64,000 nt of DNA from Duganella rivi (GTDB taxonomy: Bacteria; Pseudomonadota; Gammaproteobacteria; Burkholderiales; Burkholderiaceae_D). The position numbers were made by a program, and so were the translations under genes. The DNA lies in assembly GCF_009857435.1 (NCBI RefSeq), contig NZ_WWCK01000001.1, forward strand, positions 682,001-746,000, read 5' to 3'. This document shows, piece after piece, positions 37,557-46,832 of this stretch (positions are counted from its first letter, which is position 1; each line of letters opens with the position of its first letter). The notes under the pieces were generated by a model. It was not told the origin of the DNA and searched no databases. It saw only the letters and a list, made by a program, of their open reading frames with translations.

Positions 37557-38717
37557 GGTAATTTCGACGCGATACGCGGCCGTACCGGCGTGGAAGCGGA
37601 TTTGCCAATGTATCGCGTCAGCGATACGCAGCAGCAGGTTCTGGCCGTGTTGAAAGCCCTGCATAGCCGCTGGATGCGCCGCGTCGACGGTGTTCTCCAC
37701 CACTAGAACGCCACCAGCAAACGATAGCGATAACTGCGATCCCGGCCCACCATGGAACAGTGCATTGCTCACGCAGTTATTGATCAGCAGCGTGGACAAG
37801 TGGCGGTTGCCCACCACCGCCAACCGGTCGGGCAAGTCCATCACCAACGGGGCATCCTCGTGCAGTAGGCTCAGCAAACTATCCTCGATACAGCCGCGCA
37901 GGTCGAAAGTCTCGCTGGCGATGTGCTCAGCACGCGCCAATGCGAATAGAACGTTGATGGTGTTGCCCATTTCAACAAGACTGGCCTGCAGCTGTGCGAC
38001 TCCCGGCTCGGCCAGCGGGCGCGATAAGGTGTTGTGCATGACCGTCAGCGGCGTGCGCAGCTCGTGGCTGATGTCGCGCGTGAAGGCATGCTCGCGCTCC
38101 AGCGCTGCGTGCAGCTCGGCCAGCGTGGCGCTGAGCTTTTGCGCGAGGTAGCCGATTTCATCACGCCGTCCCGCAGCGCTGAACGCGGCTGCGCCTTGCG
38201 GCGCGAAGCTCCGCACCTCGCGGGCCAGCACCTGCAACGGCGCAACCAAGCGCCGCGACAGCAAGTACGCCAGCAACAGCGCCAACGCGATCAAGCCAAG
38301 CGCAATCGCTGTCAGCAAACCGCCAACCTCCTGAAACAGCTTCGACACCACCAGCAACGGCCGCACATCGGCCAGCAGGTAGAGGCGCTGCGCATCCGGC
38401 AAATCGAGCGTGCGCAGATGGTAATGTGGCCCGCTGTTGGTTGAAATCTCGGCACGCACGCGGCCCCCACCCACTTGCTCGCGCACCTCCGCAGGCAACG
38501 CATCGGCGCTACGGTAGATGCGGATCAGATCATCATTAGGTGAAAGTAGTGTGCCGTGTTGGCTGAAGTACTGCGCCTCCCGCTCCAGCAAGCGGTCTAC
38601 CAGCATATCTTCCGTCACGTATGAAATAACCAGCGCCAGTCCGGTATAGACGAGACAAATCAGCACCGTGAATCCGGCCAGTGCAACAAACAGGCCATGC
38701 CGGATCGAGCTAAACAT
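37539..38717 (-). CDS. Sensor histidine kinase of an OmpR-type two-component system
   Basis: 392 residues. TM1 at about 9-34, a small periplasmic domain (35-130), TM2 at about 131-153, HAMP (154-205), HisKA with H218 in TRDISHELRTPLTV, and a HATPase_c domain. The N-box NNCVSNALFHG is intact, but the G1 region reads VVENTVDAA and the G2 region GFQHGQNLLLRIADA rather than the usual DXGXG and GXGLGL, so the ATP lid is divergent. The gene overlaps the regulator upstream by 8 bp. Signal unknown. Confidence 0.88.
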   Translation of the reverse strand: MFSSIRHGLFVALAGFTVLICLVYTGLALVISYVTEDMLVDRLLEREAQYFSQHGTLLSPNDDLIRIYRSADALPAEVREQVGGGRVRAEISTNSGPHYHLRTLDLPDAQRLYLLADVRPLLVVSKLFQEVGGLLTAIALGLIALALLLAYLLSRRLVAPLQVLAREVRSFAPQGAAAFSAAGRRDEIGYLAQKLSATLAELHAALEREHAFTRDISHELRTPLTVMHNTLSRPLAEPGVAQLQASLVEMGNTINVLFALARAEHIASETFDLRGCIEDSLLSLLHEDAPLVMDLPDRLAVVGNRHLSTLLINNCVSNALFHGGPGSQLSLSFAGGVLVVENTVDAAHPAAMQGFQHGQNLLLRIADAIHWQIRFHAGTAAYRVEITPQISP

Positions 38718-39399
38718 CGAGCACCAGGCGATAGCCCAACTGAGGAATCGTGACGATCATCTTCGCCGCGCCAAGCAACTCCAACTGCTTGCGCAAGGCG
38801 TAGATGTGCGACTTGAGCGCATCGCTATCCGGCGGCTCGGCACCCCACAGCGCATGCATCAAAGAAGAACGCGACACGGCATGCGGGTACGCACTACACA
38901 TCGCCAGCAAAATTTTAAAACCAGCCTGCGTCACAGCCAGCGGCGCGCCGTCAAGCAGCGCGCGCTTCTCGCGCAGCAACAGTGTCAAGGGACCGACACG
39001 CATCTCCTGATCGAGATGCGGTTGCCCGCGCCGCGCCAGCGCCTCGCAGCGCAAGGCCAGCTCGCGCAGATCGAACGGTTTGGTGAGATAGTCATCCGCG
39101 CCTTCACTGAAGCCGCGCGCTTTATCTTCAAACGCATCGCGCGCCGTCAGCATCAGCACCGGCACATTGCGCGGCGCGCGCGCTTTGATTGCGCGGCACA
39201 CTTCCAGGCCATCGATATCAGGCAGATTCAGATCGAGCAGCACTACATCGTAAGCCTCGCGCATCGCCAGCTCGATGGCCAGCGCACCATTGGCAGCATG
39301 GTCGGTCTGCCACTTCAAGCCATCCAGGAATTCCACGACTTGGCGTGCGATGGTCGGATGGTCTTCCACCACCAATATGCTGAGCGGGCTACGATTCAT
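38710..39399 (-). CDS. OmpR/PhoB-family response regulator
   Basis: 229 residues. Receiver domain about 1-118 with ED at 12-13, phosphoacceptor D56 (VVLLDLNLPDIDG), Thr in MLTARD and Lys in LTKPF. The winged-helix DNA-binding domain covers about 125-229 (SRSSLMHALWGAEPPDSDAL; LKSHIYALRKQLELLG). It is cotranscribed with the kinase just downstream. The receiver and effector are both complete. Target genes are unknown; the nearby exported esterase is one candidate. Confidence 0.92.
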   Translation of the reverse strand: MNRSPLSILVVEDHPTIARQVVEFLDGLKWQTDHAANGALAIELAMREAYDVVLLDLNLPDIDGLEVCRAIKARAPRNVPVLMLTARDAFEDKARGFSEGADDYLTKPFDLRELALRCEALARRGQPHLDQEMRVGPLTLLLREKRALLDGAPLAVTQAGFKILLAMCSAYPHAVSRSSLMHALWGAEPPDSDALKSHIYALRKQLELLGAAKMIVTIPQLGYRLVLDV

Positions 39400-39408
39400 G
39401 GCGCCTAA

Positions 39409-39434
39409 AGAAAAACGGCGCCGCAGCGCCGTTT
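39409..39434 (-). terminator. Rho-independent terminator of peroxiredoxin gene
   Basis: AAACGGCGC (39413-39421) and GCGCCGTTT (39426-39434) form a 9-bp stem with a 4-base loop; on the minus strand the stem ends in TTTTTC. Confidence 0.88.
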
Positions 39435-39440
39435 GATGTA

Positions 39441-39944
39441 TTACAGCTGGCCCAGCAGGGTTTCAGCGTTGGAGACTTCGAACTTGCCGCCTTGTTCGAT
39501 GTTCAGCTGGGTGACCACGCCGTCCACAGCCAGCAGCGAGTAGCGCTGCGAGCGGGTGCCCATACCGAATTTGCTGAAGTCTGCATCCAGACCCAGTGCT
39601 TTCGAGTAAGCGGCGTTACCGTCGGCCATCATGCGCACGACGCCGGTAGCTTTCTGGTCGCGGCCCCATGCGCCCATCACGAAGGCGTCGTTGACCGAGA
39701 TGCACCAGATTTCATCCACGCCCTTGGCTTTCAGCTCAGCTGCCAGCTTGACGTAGCCTGGCACGTGCTGTGCCGAGCAGGTTGGGGTGTAAGCGCCCGG
39801 CAGACCGAAGATGGCGATCTTCTTGCCCTTGACCAGGTCTTGCACGTTGAAGGTGTTAGGGCCGAGCGAGCAGCCTTCGGTTTCGGTTTCGATGAATTCG
39901 GACAGAGTGCCTTCTGGCAGTTTGTCGCCGATCTTGATGGTCAT
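39441..39944 (-). CDS. Prx5-type peroxiredoxin
   Basis: 167 residues from the ATG at 39944, which has GGAGT seven bases upstream; the frame is open for 15 more codons without similarity. The peroxidatic Cys is C56 in PGAYTPTCSAQHVPGY; a second Cys in DEIWCISVND is about residue 82. The redoxin/Prx5 fold (VNDAFVMGAWGRDQKA; RYSLLAVDGVVTQLN) is complete. It reduces hydrogen peroxide or alkyl peroxides with glutathione or thioredoxin. Flanked by two strong terminators, so it is monocistronic. Confidence 0.93.
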   Translation of the reverse strand: MTIKIGDKLPEGTLSEFIETETEGCSLGPNTFNVQDLVKGKKIAIFGLPGAYTPTCSAQHVPGYVKLAAELKAKGVDEIWCISVNDAFVMGAWGRDQKATGVVRMMADGNAAYSKALGLDADFSKFGMGTRSQRYSLLAVDGVVTQLNIEQGGKFEVSNAETLLGQL

Positions 39945-39973
39945 GGATGACTCCTTATTTATAAATGGAATGT

Positions 39974-39998
39974 AAAAAAGCCGCACCAAGGTGCGGCT
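39974..39998 (-). terminator. Rho-independent terminator of the dcw cluster (after ftsZ)
   Basis: AGCCGCACC (39979-39987) and GGTGCGGCT (39990-39998) form a 9-bp stem with a 2-base loop; on the minus strand it is followed by a run of T. It lies about 30 bases after the ftsZ stop. Confidence 0.9.
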
Positions 39999-40027
39999 CT
40001 TCCCTCGGATAGAACCCGAAGTATGCC

Positions 40028-41254
40028 TTAATCGGCTTGCTTGCGCAGGAAAGCTGGAATGTCGTAGGTTTCCATGCCGTTTTTCTCCATCGCGCGCACT
40101 TGCTCGGATGCCGATTCACGGCGCCATACTGCCGGCGCTTTCATGCCGTCGAAGGCTGGCGATGCACCGCCACCCATGCCGCCGGTTGCGCCCATCGACA
40201 TGCCTTGCGCAGCAGCCGCACCACCCATCGCAGCCGATGGCATCATCGGGCTGTTGTGGGTGCCGGTGCGCAGCATTTGCTGCGGAACCAGTTGCACATG
40301 CTTCTTGGCTTTACCCAGGCCGGTAGCCACCACGGTCACGCGGATGTTGTCGCCCATGTCGTCGTCGTACGCAATACCTTGCGCGATCGACGCATCTGGT
40401 GCGGCGAACGCGCGCACAGCGGCCATGACTTCCTTGATCTCTTTACCTTTCAGGCCGCGCGATGCGGTGACGTTCACCAGCACGCCGCGGGCGCCCGACA
40501 GGTCGACACCGTCCAGCAGCGGCGAAGCCACGGCTTGTTCAGCAGCAATGCGTGCGCGATCCACGCCGGAAGCGGTAGCGGTGCCCATCATGGCTTTGCC
40601 TTGCTCGCCCATGATGGTCTTGACGTCGTTGAAGTCGACGTTGATGTGGCCTGGCACGTTGATGATCTCGGCGATACCGGCAACGGCGTTGTTCAGCACA
40701 TCGTCAGCGTGTTGCAGCCATTCGATCAGCGATTCGTCTTCGTAGATCTCTTCCAGCTTTTCGTTCAGGATCACGATCAGCGAGTCGACGTTGGCCGACA
40801 GCTGTTCCAGACCTTCGTCGGCGATGTCCATGCACTTCTGGCCTTCGTGCGAGAACGGCTTCGAAACCACGGCCACGGTCAGCGCGCCCAGCGACTTCGC
40901 TACTTCCGCGACGATCGGTGCGGCGCCGGTGCCGGTGCCGCCGCCCATGCCGGCAGCGATGAAGACCATGTGCGCGCCGCGCAGCGAGTCTTCGATGCGC
41001 TGGCGCGAATCTTCCGCCAGCTTGCGGCCGACGTCAGGCTTCATCCCTGCGCCCAAACCGGTGTCGCCGATCTGGATGATGTTATCGGCCTTGGAAGTCG
41101 ACAGCGCTTGCGCGTCGGTGTTCGCGGCGATGAACTCCACGCCGGACATGCCTTTGTTGATCATGTGCTGCACCGCATTGCCACCCGCACCGCCGACGCC
41201 AACGACCTTGATGACGGTACCCAAAGCTGCGTTATCGACCATATCGAACTCCAT
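40028..41254 (-). CDS. ftsZ: Cell division GTPase FtsZ
   Basis: 408 residues. The tubulin signature GGGTGTG is at about 104-110; GVGGAGGNAV near 19-28 and the T7 loop NVDFNDVKTIM are present. The tail is linker (Gly/Met/Ala-rich, about 340-370) followed by the conserved C-terminal peptide YDIPAFLRKQAD that binds FtsA and ZapD. FtsZ polymerises into the Z-ring. ATG 41254 is preceded by AGGGAG. It is the last gene of the cluster, after a 112-base gap that holds a large hairpin. Confidence 0.98.
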   Translation of the reverse strand: MEFDMVDNAALGTVIKVVGVGGAGGNAVQHMINKGMSGVEFIAANTDAQALSTSKADNIIQIGDTGLGAGMKPDVGRKLAEDSRQRIEDSLRGAHMVFIAAGMGGGTGTGAAPIVAEVAKSLGALTVAVVSKPFSHEGQKCMDIADEGLEQLSANVDSLIVILNEKLEEIYEDESLIEWLQHADDVLNNAVAGIAEIINVPGHINVDFNDVKTIMGEQGKAMMGTATASGVDRARIAAEQAVASPLLDGVDLSGARGVLVNVTASRGLKGKEIKEVMAAVRAFAAPDASIAQGIAYDDDMGDNIRVTVVATGLGKAKKHVQLVPQQMLRTGTHNSPMMPSAAMGGAAAAQGMSMGATGGMGGGASPAFDGMKAPAVWRRESASEQVRAMEKNGMETYDIPAFLRKQAD

Positions 41255-41274
41255 GATGTACTCCCTATCAGAAT

Positions 41275-41330
41275 GCGGTTTTCAAGCGCCAGTCCTCATA
41301 ATTGTAGGAGAACTGGAGATTGAAAACTGC
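41275..41330 (-). promoter_or_regulatory. Long hairpin in the ftsA-ftsZ gap
   Basis: Outer arms GCGGTTTTCAA (41275-41285) and TTGAAAACTGC (41320-41330) pair with one mismatch; after a 3x3 internal loop, CCAGT (41289-41293) pairs with ACTGG (41312-41316), leaving an 18-base loop. The structure lies 20 bases before the ftsZ start and ahead of its ribosome binding site. It may control ftsZ translation, processing or partial termination. Confidence 0.6.
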
Positions 41331-41366
41331 GGTTTAATATAAAAAATTGAGATCTTTCGTACTGCC

Positions 41367-42599
41367 TCAGAAATTCCCGAGGAACCATTCCTTCATACGC
41401 TGCCAAACTGCCTTAACCGATCCATCCTGCCGCGTGACGATATGGCCACGCAGGTACTGCTTTTTCGCTTCCAACAGCAGGCCAAGCACGGTCGCGTAGC
41501 GCGGGCTGCGCACCACGTCGGCCAGCTGGCCACGGTAATCCGGCGTCCCCAAACGCGCCGGCTTGAGGAAAATGTCTTCCGCCATTTCGACCATGCCAGG
41601 CATGATTGCGGTGCCGCCGGTGAGCACGATGCCCGACGACAGCACGCCTTCGTAACCCGATTCGCGCACCACCTGGTGCACCATCGCGAACAGCTCTTCC
41701 ACACGCGGCTCAATCACGGCGGCCAGCGCCTGGCGCGACAGATTGCGCGGGCCGCGGTCGCCCAGGCCCGGCACTTCCAGCGATTCGCCCGGATCGGCCA
41801 GCACTTGCTTGGCCACGCCGTAGCGGATCTTGATCTCTTCCGCTTCCGTGGTCGGGGTGCGCAGCGCCATCGCGATGTCGTTGGTGATCTGGTCGCCGGC
41901 AATCGGAATCACAGCGGTGTGACGGATTGCGCCGTCGGAGAACACTGCCACGTCGGTGGTGCCGCCGCCGATATCGATCAGCACTACGCCCAATTCTTTT
42001 TCGTCGCCGGTCAGCACCGCATCGGCGGACGCCATCGGCTGCAAAATCAGGTCAGACACTTCAAGGCCGCAACGGCGCACGCACTTGACGATGTTCTGTA
42101 CCGCAGACACCGCGCCGGTCACGATGTGTACTTTCACTTCCAGACGAATGCCGCTCATGCCGATCGGCTCGCGCACATCTTCCTGGCTGTCGACGATGAA
42201 CTCTTGCGGCACCGTATGCAGCAGCTGCTGGTCGGTCGGAATGTTAACCGCCTTTGCCGTTTCAATGACGCGCGCTACGTCGGTCGCCGTCACTTCTTTA
42301 TCTTTGATCGCCACCATGCCGCTCGAGTTGAAGCTGCGGATATGGCTGCCCGCGATGCCGGCATAGACATTGCGGATCTTGCAGTCGGCCATCAGCTCCG
42401 CTTCTTCCAGCGCGCGCTGGATCGATTCCACGGTCGCTTCGATGTTGACCACCACGCCCTTCTTCAGGCCCTTGGACTCGTGCTGGCCCAGGCCGATCAC
42501 TTCGTGGCGTCCATCGCCCATCACTTCGGCCACCACGGCCACCACCTTGGAGGTGCCGATATCGAGGCCGACGATCAGGTTTTTCGCGTCTTTAGTCAT
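41367..42599 (-). CDS. ftsA: Cell division protein FtsA
   Basis: 410 residues of the actin-like ATPase that anchors FtsZ to the membrane. Phosphate-1 motif VGLDIGTSKVVAVV, the 1C domain, phosphate-2 VVLIDIGGGTTDVAVF and the adenosine motif SSGIVLTGGTAIMPGM are present; the C-terminal amphipathic helix MKEWFLGNF should bind the membrane. Length is normal. ftsQ lies 15 bases upstream on the same strand. Confidence 0.97.
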   Translation of the reverse strand: MTKDAKNLIVGLDIGTSKVVAVVAEVMGDGRHEVIGLGQHESKGLKKGVVVNIEATVESIQRALEEAELMADCKIRNVYAGIAGSHIRSFNSSGMVAIKDKEVTATDVARVIETAKAVNIPTDQQLLHTVPQEFIVDSQEDVREPIGMSGIRLEVKVHIVTGAVSAVQNIVKCVRRCGLEVSDLILQPMASADAVLTGDEKELGVVLIDIGGGTTDVAVFSDGAIRHTAVIPIAGDQITNDIAMALRTPTTEAEEIKIRYGVAKQVLADPGESLEVPGLGDRGPRNLSRQALAAVIEPRVEELFAMVHQVVRESGYEGVLSSGIVLTGGTAIMPGMVEMAEDIFLKPARLGTPDYRGQLADVVRSPRYATVLGLLLEAKKQYLRGHIVTRQDGSVKAVWQRMKEWFLGNF

Positions 42600-42614
42600 T
42601 TCTCTTTGCCTGCT

Positions 42615-43403
42615 TTACGGTTTTTTCACTAACGATTTTGGTTTCGCGCCTTCTGCCGGAATCTTCAATCCCTTCGCACTAAGCGCCAAGCCGTTCTGGT
42701 ACCGCATGTCTATCGTTTCAATATTCGGCAGGTGCTCCACCAGTTGCGGATAAATTCCGATCAGGCGATCCACCCTTTCCTTCAACGTGGTGCTGGTCTG
42801 TTCCCGTCCCAGCGCCACGCTCATTCCATTATTCAGCTTCACCGTCCACGCATAGCGGCTGGACAGCGACAGCGTTTCCGGCACCAGCTTGAGCGGCGCA
42901 AACCACGCGCGCAGCTCACCGTAACGCGACAACACTTCCTTCTCGCTGCCTTCCGGCCCTTCAAACTCCGGCAGCGCGTGATCCTCTTCCGCTTCGGCCA
43001 GGTTGGCGGTGAACACATCGCCCTTGGTCGACAACAGCCGTCCGTCCTCGCCCCACGTGCCCAGCGCTTCATGCTCTTCCAGCGCCACAATCAGCTGGTC
43101 GGGCCATTCGCGCCGCACGGTTGCGCGGCGTACCCAGGGCACCGACTCAAACGCCTGGCGCACCGCGTCCAGGTTGGTGGTGAAGAAGTTGCCCTTGATA
43201 CGGCCCAACGCGTTATTACGCAGCGTCAGGTGATTCACATGCTTCAGTTCTTCGTCACTGCTAATCGTTTCAATACGAATCGTGCGCAGGTTGAACATCG
43301 GACGCTGCGACACCCACCACACGCCGGACGCTATGCATGCCAACACGGTCAGCGCAAACAGGCCGCTGGCGGTTGCATTCAAAGCCTTCGCGTCATGCCA
43401 CAT
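42615..43403 (-). CDS. ftsQ: Cell division protein FtsQ
   Basis: 262 residues: short cytoplasmic tail, one TM helix (about 13-32, GLFALTVLACIASGVWWV), a POTRA domain starting FNLRTIRIETIS and the FtsQ beta domain (ALEEHEALGTWGEDGRLLSTKG). FtsQ bridges early and late divisome proteins in the periplasm. Starts at ATG 43403, seven bases after ddl. C-terminus is slightly shorter than in E. coli but complete for the group. Confidence 0.95.
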   Translation of the reverse strand: MWHDAKALNATASGLFALTVLACIASGVWWVSQRPMFNLRTIRIETISSDEELKHVNHLTLRNNALGRIKGNFFTTNLDAVRQAFESVPWVRRATVRREWPDQLIVALEEHEALGTWGEDGRLLSTKGDVFTANLAEAEEDHALPEFEGPEGSEKEVLSRYGELRAWFAPLKLVPETLSLSSRYAWTVKLNNGMSVALGREQTSTTLKERVDRLIGIYPQLVEHLPNIETIDMRYQNGLALSAKGLKIPAEGAKPKSLVKKP

Positions 43404-43410
43404 CTACCAC

Positions 43411-44373
43411 TCAGCCCTTCATCTTCAAACGCGCGCTGCGCAGGATTTCCACGCACAGGTCTTCATAGCTAATGCCTTCCGCGCGCGCCGCCATCGGCAC
43501 CAGCGAGTGGCCGGTCATGCCCGGCGAGGTATTCACCTCCAGCAGGAACGGCTTTTGATCGCGTTCGCGCAGCAGCACGTCAACGCGTCCCCAGCCCTCG
43601 CAACCGAGCGCGCGGTAAGCTTCCACGGCGATGCGCTGCATCTCTGCGGTCAGCGCGTCCGGCAGCGCGGCTGGGCAGAAGTACTTGGTGTCGTCGGTGA
43701 AGTACTTGTTCTGGTAGTCGTAATTGCCTTCCGGCGCCACGATCTCCACGATAGGCAGCGCGCGTGCTTGTGCGCCGCTGCCCAGGATGGCGACGGTGAA
43801 TTCCCGGCCGGTGACAAATTCTTCCGCCAGCACCGAGTCGTCCAGCGCGGCGGCTTTGTCGTACGCGGCCTGGAATTCAGCGGCCTCGGTCACCTTGGTG
43901 ATGCCGATGGTCGAACCTTCATGCGGCGGCTTCACGATCAGCGGCAGGCCCAGATCAGCAGCGGTTGCGGCCAGATCGGATTGCGCGTTCAACACCGCGT
44001 AGCGCGGCGTCGGCAATCCTTGGTGCAGCCACACGATCTTTGTAGTGATCTTGTCCATGCCTACCGAGCTGGCGGTCACGCCGCTGCCAGTGTATGGAAT
44101 GCCCAGCAGTTCCAGCGCGCCTTGCAGGCTGCCGTCTTCGCCGAAACGGCCGTGCAGCGCGATGAACACGCGGTCGAATTTTTCCGCGGCCAGTTCGGCC
44201 AGCGAGCGTTGGCCCGGATCGAAAGCGTGAGCGTCGATGCCTTTGCTTTGCAACGCGGCCAGCACGCCGGAGCCGGACATATTGGATATTTCACGTTCCG
44301 CAGAACGGCCGCCGAACAGCACGCCGACCTTGCCGAACGATTTTGCGTCTTGTGGATTAACGATGGTACTCAC
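43411..44373 (-). CDS. ddl: D-alanine--D-alanine ligase
   Basis: 320 residues with an ATP-grasp fold: [15 protein letters not shown] near the N-terminus, [14 protein letters not shown] (Ser and Lys contacts), the [10 protein letters not shown] strand and [17 protein letters not shown] (metal-binding E and N). It makes the D-Ala-D-Ala dipeptide for MurF. The start is a GTG (44373). Three bases separate it from murC. This is the DdlB-type position in the dcw cluster. Confidence 0.96.
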   Translation of the reverse strand: MSTIVNPQDAKSFGKVGVLFGGRSAEREISNMSGSGVLAALQSKGIDAHAFDPGQRSLAELAAEKFDRVFIALHGRFGEDGSLQGALELLGIPYTGSGVTASSVGMDKITTKIVWLHQGLPTPRYAVLNAQSDLAATAADLGLPLIVKPPHEGSTIGITKVTEAAEFQAAYDKAAALDDSVLAEEFVTGREFTVAILGSGAQARALPIVEIVAPEGNYDYQNKYFTDDTKYFCPAALPDALTAEMQRIAVEAYRALGCEGWGRVDVLLRERDQKPFLLEVNTSPGMTGHSLVPMAARAEGISYEDLCVEILRSARLKMKG

Positions 44374-44376
44374 GAT

Positions 44377-45768
44377 TCAGACCTTTGGATAATTAGTCAG
44401 TTTGGCTGGGACGCCGCTGATCGAGCCTGCGCCCATGGTCATCACAACGTCGCCGTCGCGTACCACGCCCATGATGGTTTCCGGCATATCGCCGATCGCC
44501 TCAACAAAAATTGGTTCGGTCTTGCCGCGTGCGCGCAGCGCATGCGCCAGCGCGCGGCCGTCGGCGGCGACAATCGGCGCTTCGCCGGCGGCGTACACCT
44601 CGCCCAGCACCAGCACGTCCGGCGTGCCCAGCACCTTGACGAAATCTTCGAACAGGTCGCGCGTGCGGCTGAAGCGGTGCGGCTGGAACGCCAGCACCAG
44701 GCGGCGGCCCGGATAAGCGGCGCGCGCTGCGGCCATGGTCACTTCCATTTCCAGCGGATGGTGGCCGAAGTCGTCGACCAGCGTGAACGTACCACCGCCC
44801 GGAATGGCGACGTCGCCATACTTGGTGAAGCGGCGGCCCACGCCCGCAAAGCCTGCGAGGCCCGCTTGCGTTGCGCTGTCTTCAATGCCGATCTCGCGGG
44901 CGATGGCCACGGCGGAGCAGGCATTCTGCACGTTGTGCAGGCCTGGCTGGTTCAGCACCACGTCCAGGTCTGGATAGCCTTCCTGCTTGACGGTGAAGTG
45001 CATTTCCACGCCAACGGCACGCGCGTTCACGGCGCGCACTTCGGCGTCTTCGGCGAAACCGTAGGTGGTGACTGGCTTGGTTACGTGCGGCAGGATCGAG
45101 CGTACATGCGGATCGTCGATGCACAGCATGGCGCGGCCGTAGAACGGCAGGCGGTGCGTGAAGTGGACAAAGGCCTGCTTGAGCTTTTCGAAATCGTGCT
45201 CGTAGGTTTCCATGTGATCGGCGTCGATATTGGTAATGACTTCGATCATCGGCGTCAGGTTCAGGAACGAGGCGTCCGACTCGTCGGCTTCGGCGACGAG
45301 GTATTCACCGGTGCCCAGCTTGGCGTTGGCGCCGGCTGCGGTCAGACGGCCGCCAATCACGAAGGTCGGATCGAGGCCACCCTGTGCCAGCACCGACGCC
45401 ACCAGGCTGGTGGTAGTGGTCTTGCCGTGCGTGCCGGCGATGGCGATGCCGCGCTTCAGGCGCATCAACTCGCCCAGCATCACTGCGCGCGGGACGATAG
45501 GAATTTTACGGCTGCGTGCCGCTACTACTTCAGGGTTGTCCTGCTGTACAGCGGTCGAGGTCACGACGGCATCGGCGTTGCCGATGTTGGATTCCGCGTG
45601 GCCTTGATACACAGTCGCGCCCATATCGGCCAGGCGCTGGGTCACAGCGTTGCTGCCCAAGTCCGAGCCGGACACGGAGTAGCCCAGCGTGAGCAGCACT
45701 TCTGCAATGCCGCTCATGCCGCTACCGCCGATGCCGACGAAGTGTATGTTCTGTACTTTATGCTTCAT
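44377..45768 (-). CDS. murC: UDP-N-acetylmuramate--L-alanine ligase MurC
   Basis: 463 residues. N-terminal Rossmann-type motif [20 protein letters not shown]-binding [11 protein letters not shown] at about 112-122, the carbamylated-lysine region [17 protein letters not shown] and [10 protein letters not shown] in the C-domain. Adds L-Ala to UDP-MurNAc, the first Mur ligase step. Overlaps murG by ATGA at its 5' end. Complete. Confidence 0.97.
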   Translation of the reverse strand: MKHKVQNIHFVGIGGSGMSGIAEVLLTLGYSVSGSDLGSNAVTQRLADMGATVYQGHAESNIGNADAVVTSTAVQQDNPEVVAARSRKIPIVPRAVMLGELMRLKRGIAIAGTHGKTTTTSLVASVLAQGGLDPTFVIGGRLTAAGANAKLGTGEYLVAEADESDASFLNLTPMIEVITNIDADHMETYEHDFEKLKQAFVHFTHRLPFYGRAMLCIDDPHVRSILPHVTKPVTTYGFAEDAEVRAVNARAVGVEMHFTVKQEGYPDLDVVLNQPGLHNVQNACSAVAIAREIGIEDSATQAGLAGFAGVGRRFTKYGDVAIPGGGTFTLVDDFGHHPLEMEVTMAAARAAYPGRRLVLAFQPHRFSRTRDLFEDFVKVLGTPDVLVLGEVYAAGEAPIVAADGRALAHALRARGKTEPIFVEAIGDMPETIMGVVRDGDVVMTMGAGSISGVPAKLTNYPKV

Positions 45769-46832
45769 GCTAAATCTTCCAATACTTTTGCGATCGCGTC
45801 GTTTGCGTCACGTTTGCCGACTTCACGCGCTGCGTTGGCCATGGCCAGGCAGGACGCGCGGGTCAGCGTTTCCAACAGCGCAGCAACGGATTGCGCGCTT
45901 AATTCCGTCTGCGGCATGTGAATCGCCGCTTTTTGTTTCGCCATCCACTGCGCGTTGTCGCGCTGGTGGCTGGTGGTAGATGCCATGAACGGCACCAGCA
46001 CGCTGGCCACGCCAGCTGCCGTCAGTTCGGAAACGGTAATGGCGCCGGCGCGGCAGATCACCACGTCCGCATTGCTGTAGGCGGTGGCCATGTCGTCGAT
46101 GAAGTCGACCACATTGGCCGTCACGCCGGCCTGCTGATACGCCGCGCGCAGCGCATCGATATTCTTTTTGCCCGACTGGTGGGTCACCAGGGGACGCTGT
46201 GCCTCAGGGATCAGCGCCAACGCCGCAGGCAGCGCATCGTTCAGCGCTTTCGCACCGAGGCTGCCGCCCACTACCAGAATACGCAGCGGGCCTTCGCGGC
46301 CTTCAAAGCGTTGGGCCGGCGATGCCATGTCCAGAATCTCCTTGCGCACCGGATTGCCGGTGACGACTGCCTTGCCCGCAGCATTGCCGAAGTTGGCAGG
46401 GAAGCCAAAGCACACGCGCGAAGCCGCAGGCACCAGCGTTTTGTTCGACAGCAGCAGCGCCGCATCGGCATTCACCAGCACCAGCGGCGTGCCGCGCAGG
46501 CGCGCCATCAAACCGCCCGGCACAGTCACATAACCGCCCATGCCCATCACCACGTCCGGCTTGCGGCTGCCGATAAAGCTGAAGCAGTCGGCAAACGCCT
46601 TCACCATCTTGAACGCGCCGCTCACCGTATGCTTCAGGCCTTTGCCGCGCATGCCGGTGAAGTTGATGCTATCCATCGCGATGCCGCTCTTAGGCACCAA
46701 GTCCTGTTCCATGCCGGCGGACGTACCCAGCCAGCTCACTTCCCAGCCGCGCGCACGCATGGTTTGCGCGATCGCCAGGCCTGGGAAAATATGACCGCCC
46801 GTACCGGCCGCCATAATCATTAATCGTTTCAT
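45765..46832 (-). CDS. murG: UDP-GlcNAc:undecaprenyl-PP-MurNAc-pentapeptide transferase MurG
   Basis: 355 residues. G-loop 1 [13 protein letters not shown] near the N-terminus, G-loop 2 [11 protein letters not shown] at about 100-110, G-loop 3 [13 protein letters not shown], and the UDP-GlcNAc site [15 protein letters not shown]. It makes lipid II at the inner face of the membrane. Start ATG 46832 overlaps the ftsW stop as ATGA; the stop overlaps murC. Confidence 0.97.
   Translation of the reverse strand: MKRLMIMAAGTGGHIFPGLAIAQTMRARGWEVSWLGTSAGMEQDLVPKSGIAMDSINFTGMRGKGLKHTVSGAFKMVKAFADCFSFIGSRKPDVVMGMGGYVTVPGGLMARLRGTPLVLVNADAALLLSNKTLVPAASRVCFGFPANFGNAAGKAVVTGNPVRKEILDMASPAQRFEGREGPLRILVVGGSLGAKALNDALPAALALIPEAQRPLVTHQSGKKNIDALRAAYQQAGVTANVVDFIDDMATAYSNADVVICRAGAITVSELTAAGVASVLVPFMASTTSHQRDNAQWMAKQKAAIHMPQTELSAQSVAALLETLTRASCLAMANAAREVGKRDANDAIAKVLEDLA

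Noticed and set aside
43282..45921. 879-codon open frame antisense to ddl and murC
   Set aside because: Spans two real genes on the other strand and has no start signal or domain; it is a codon-bias artefact.
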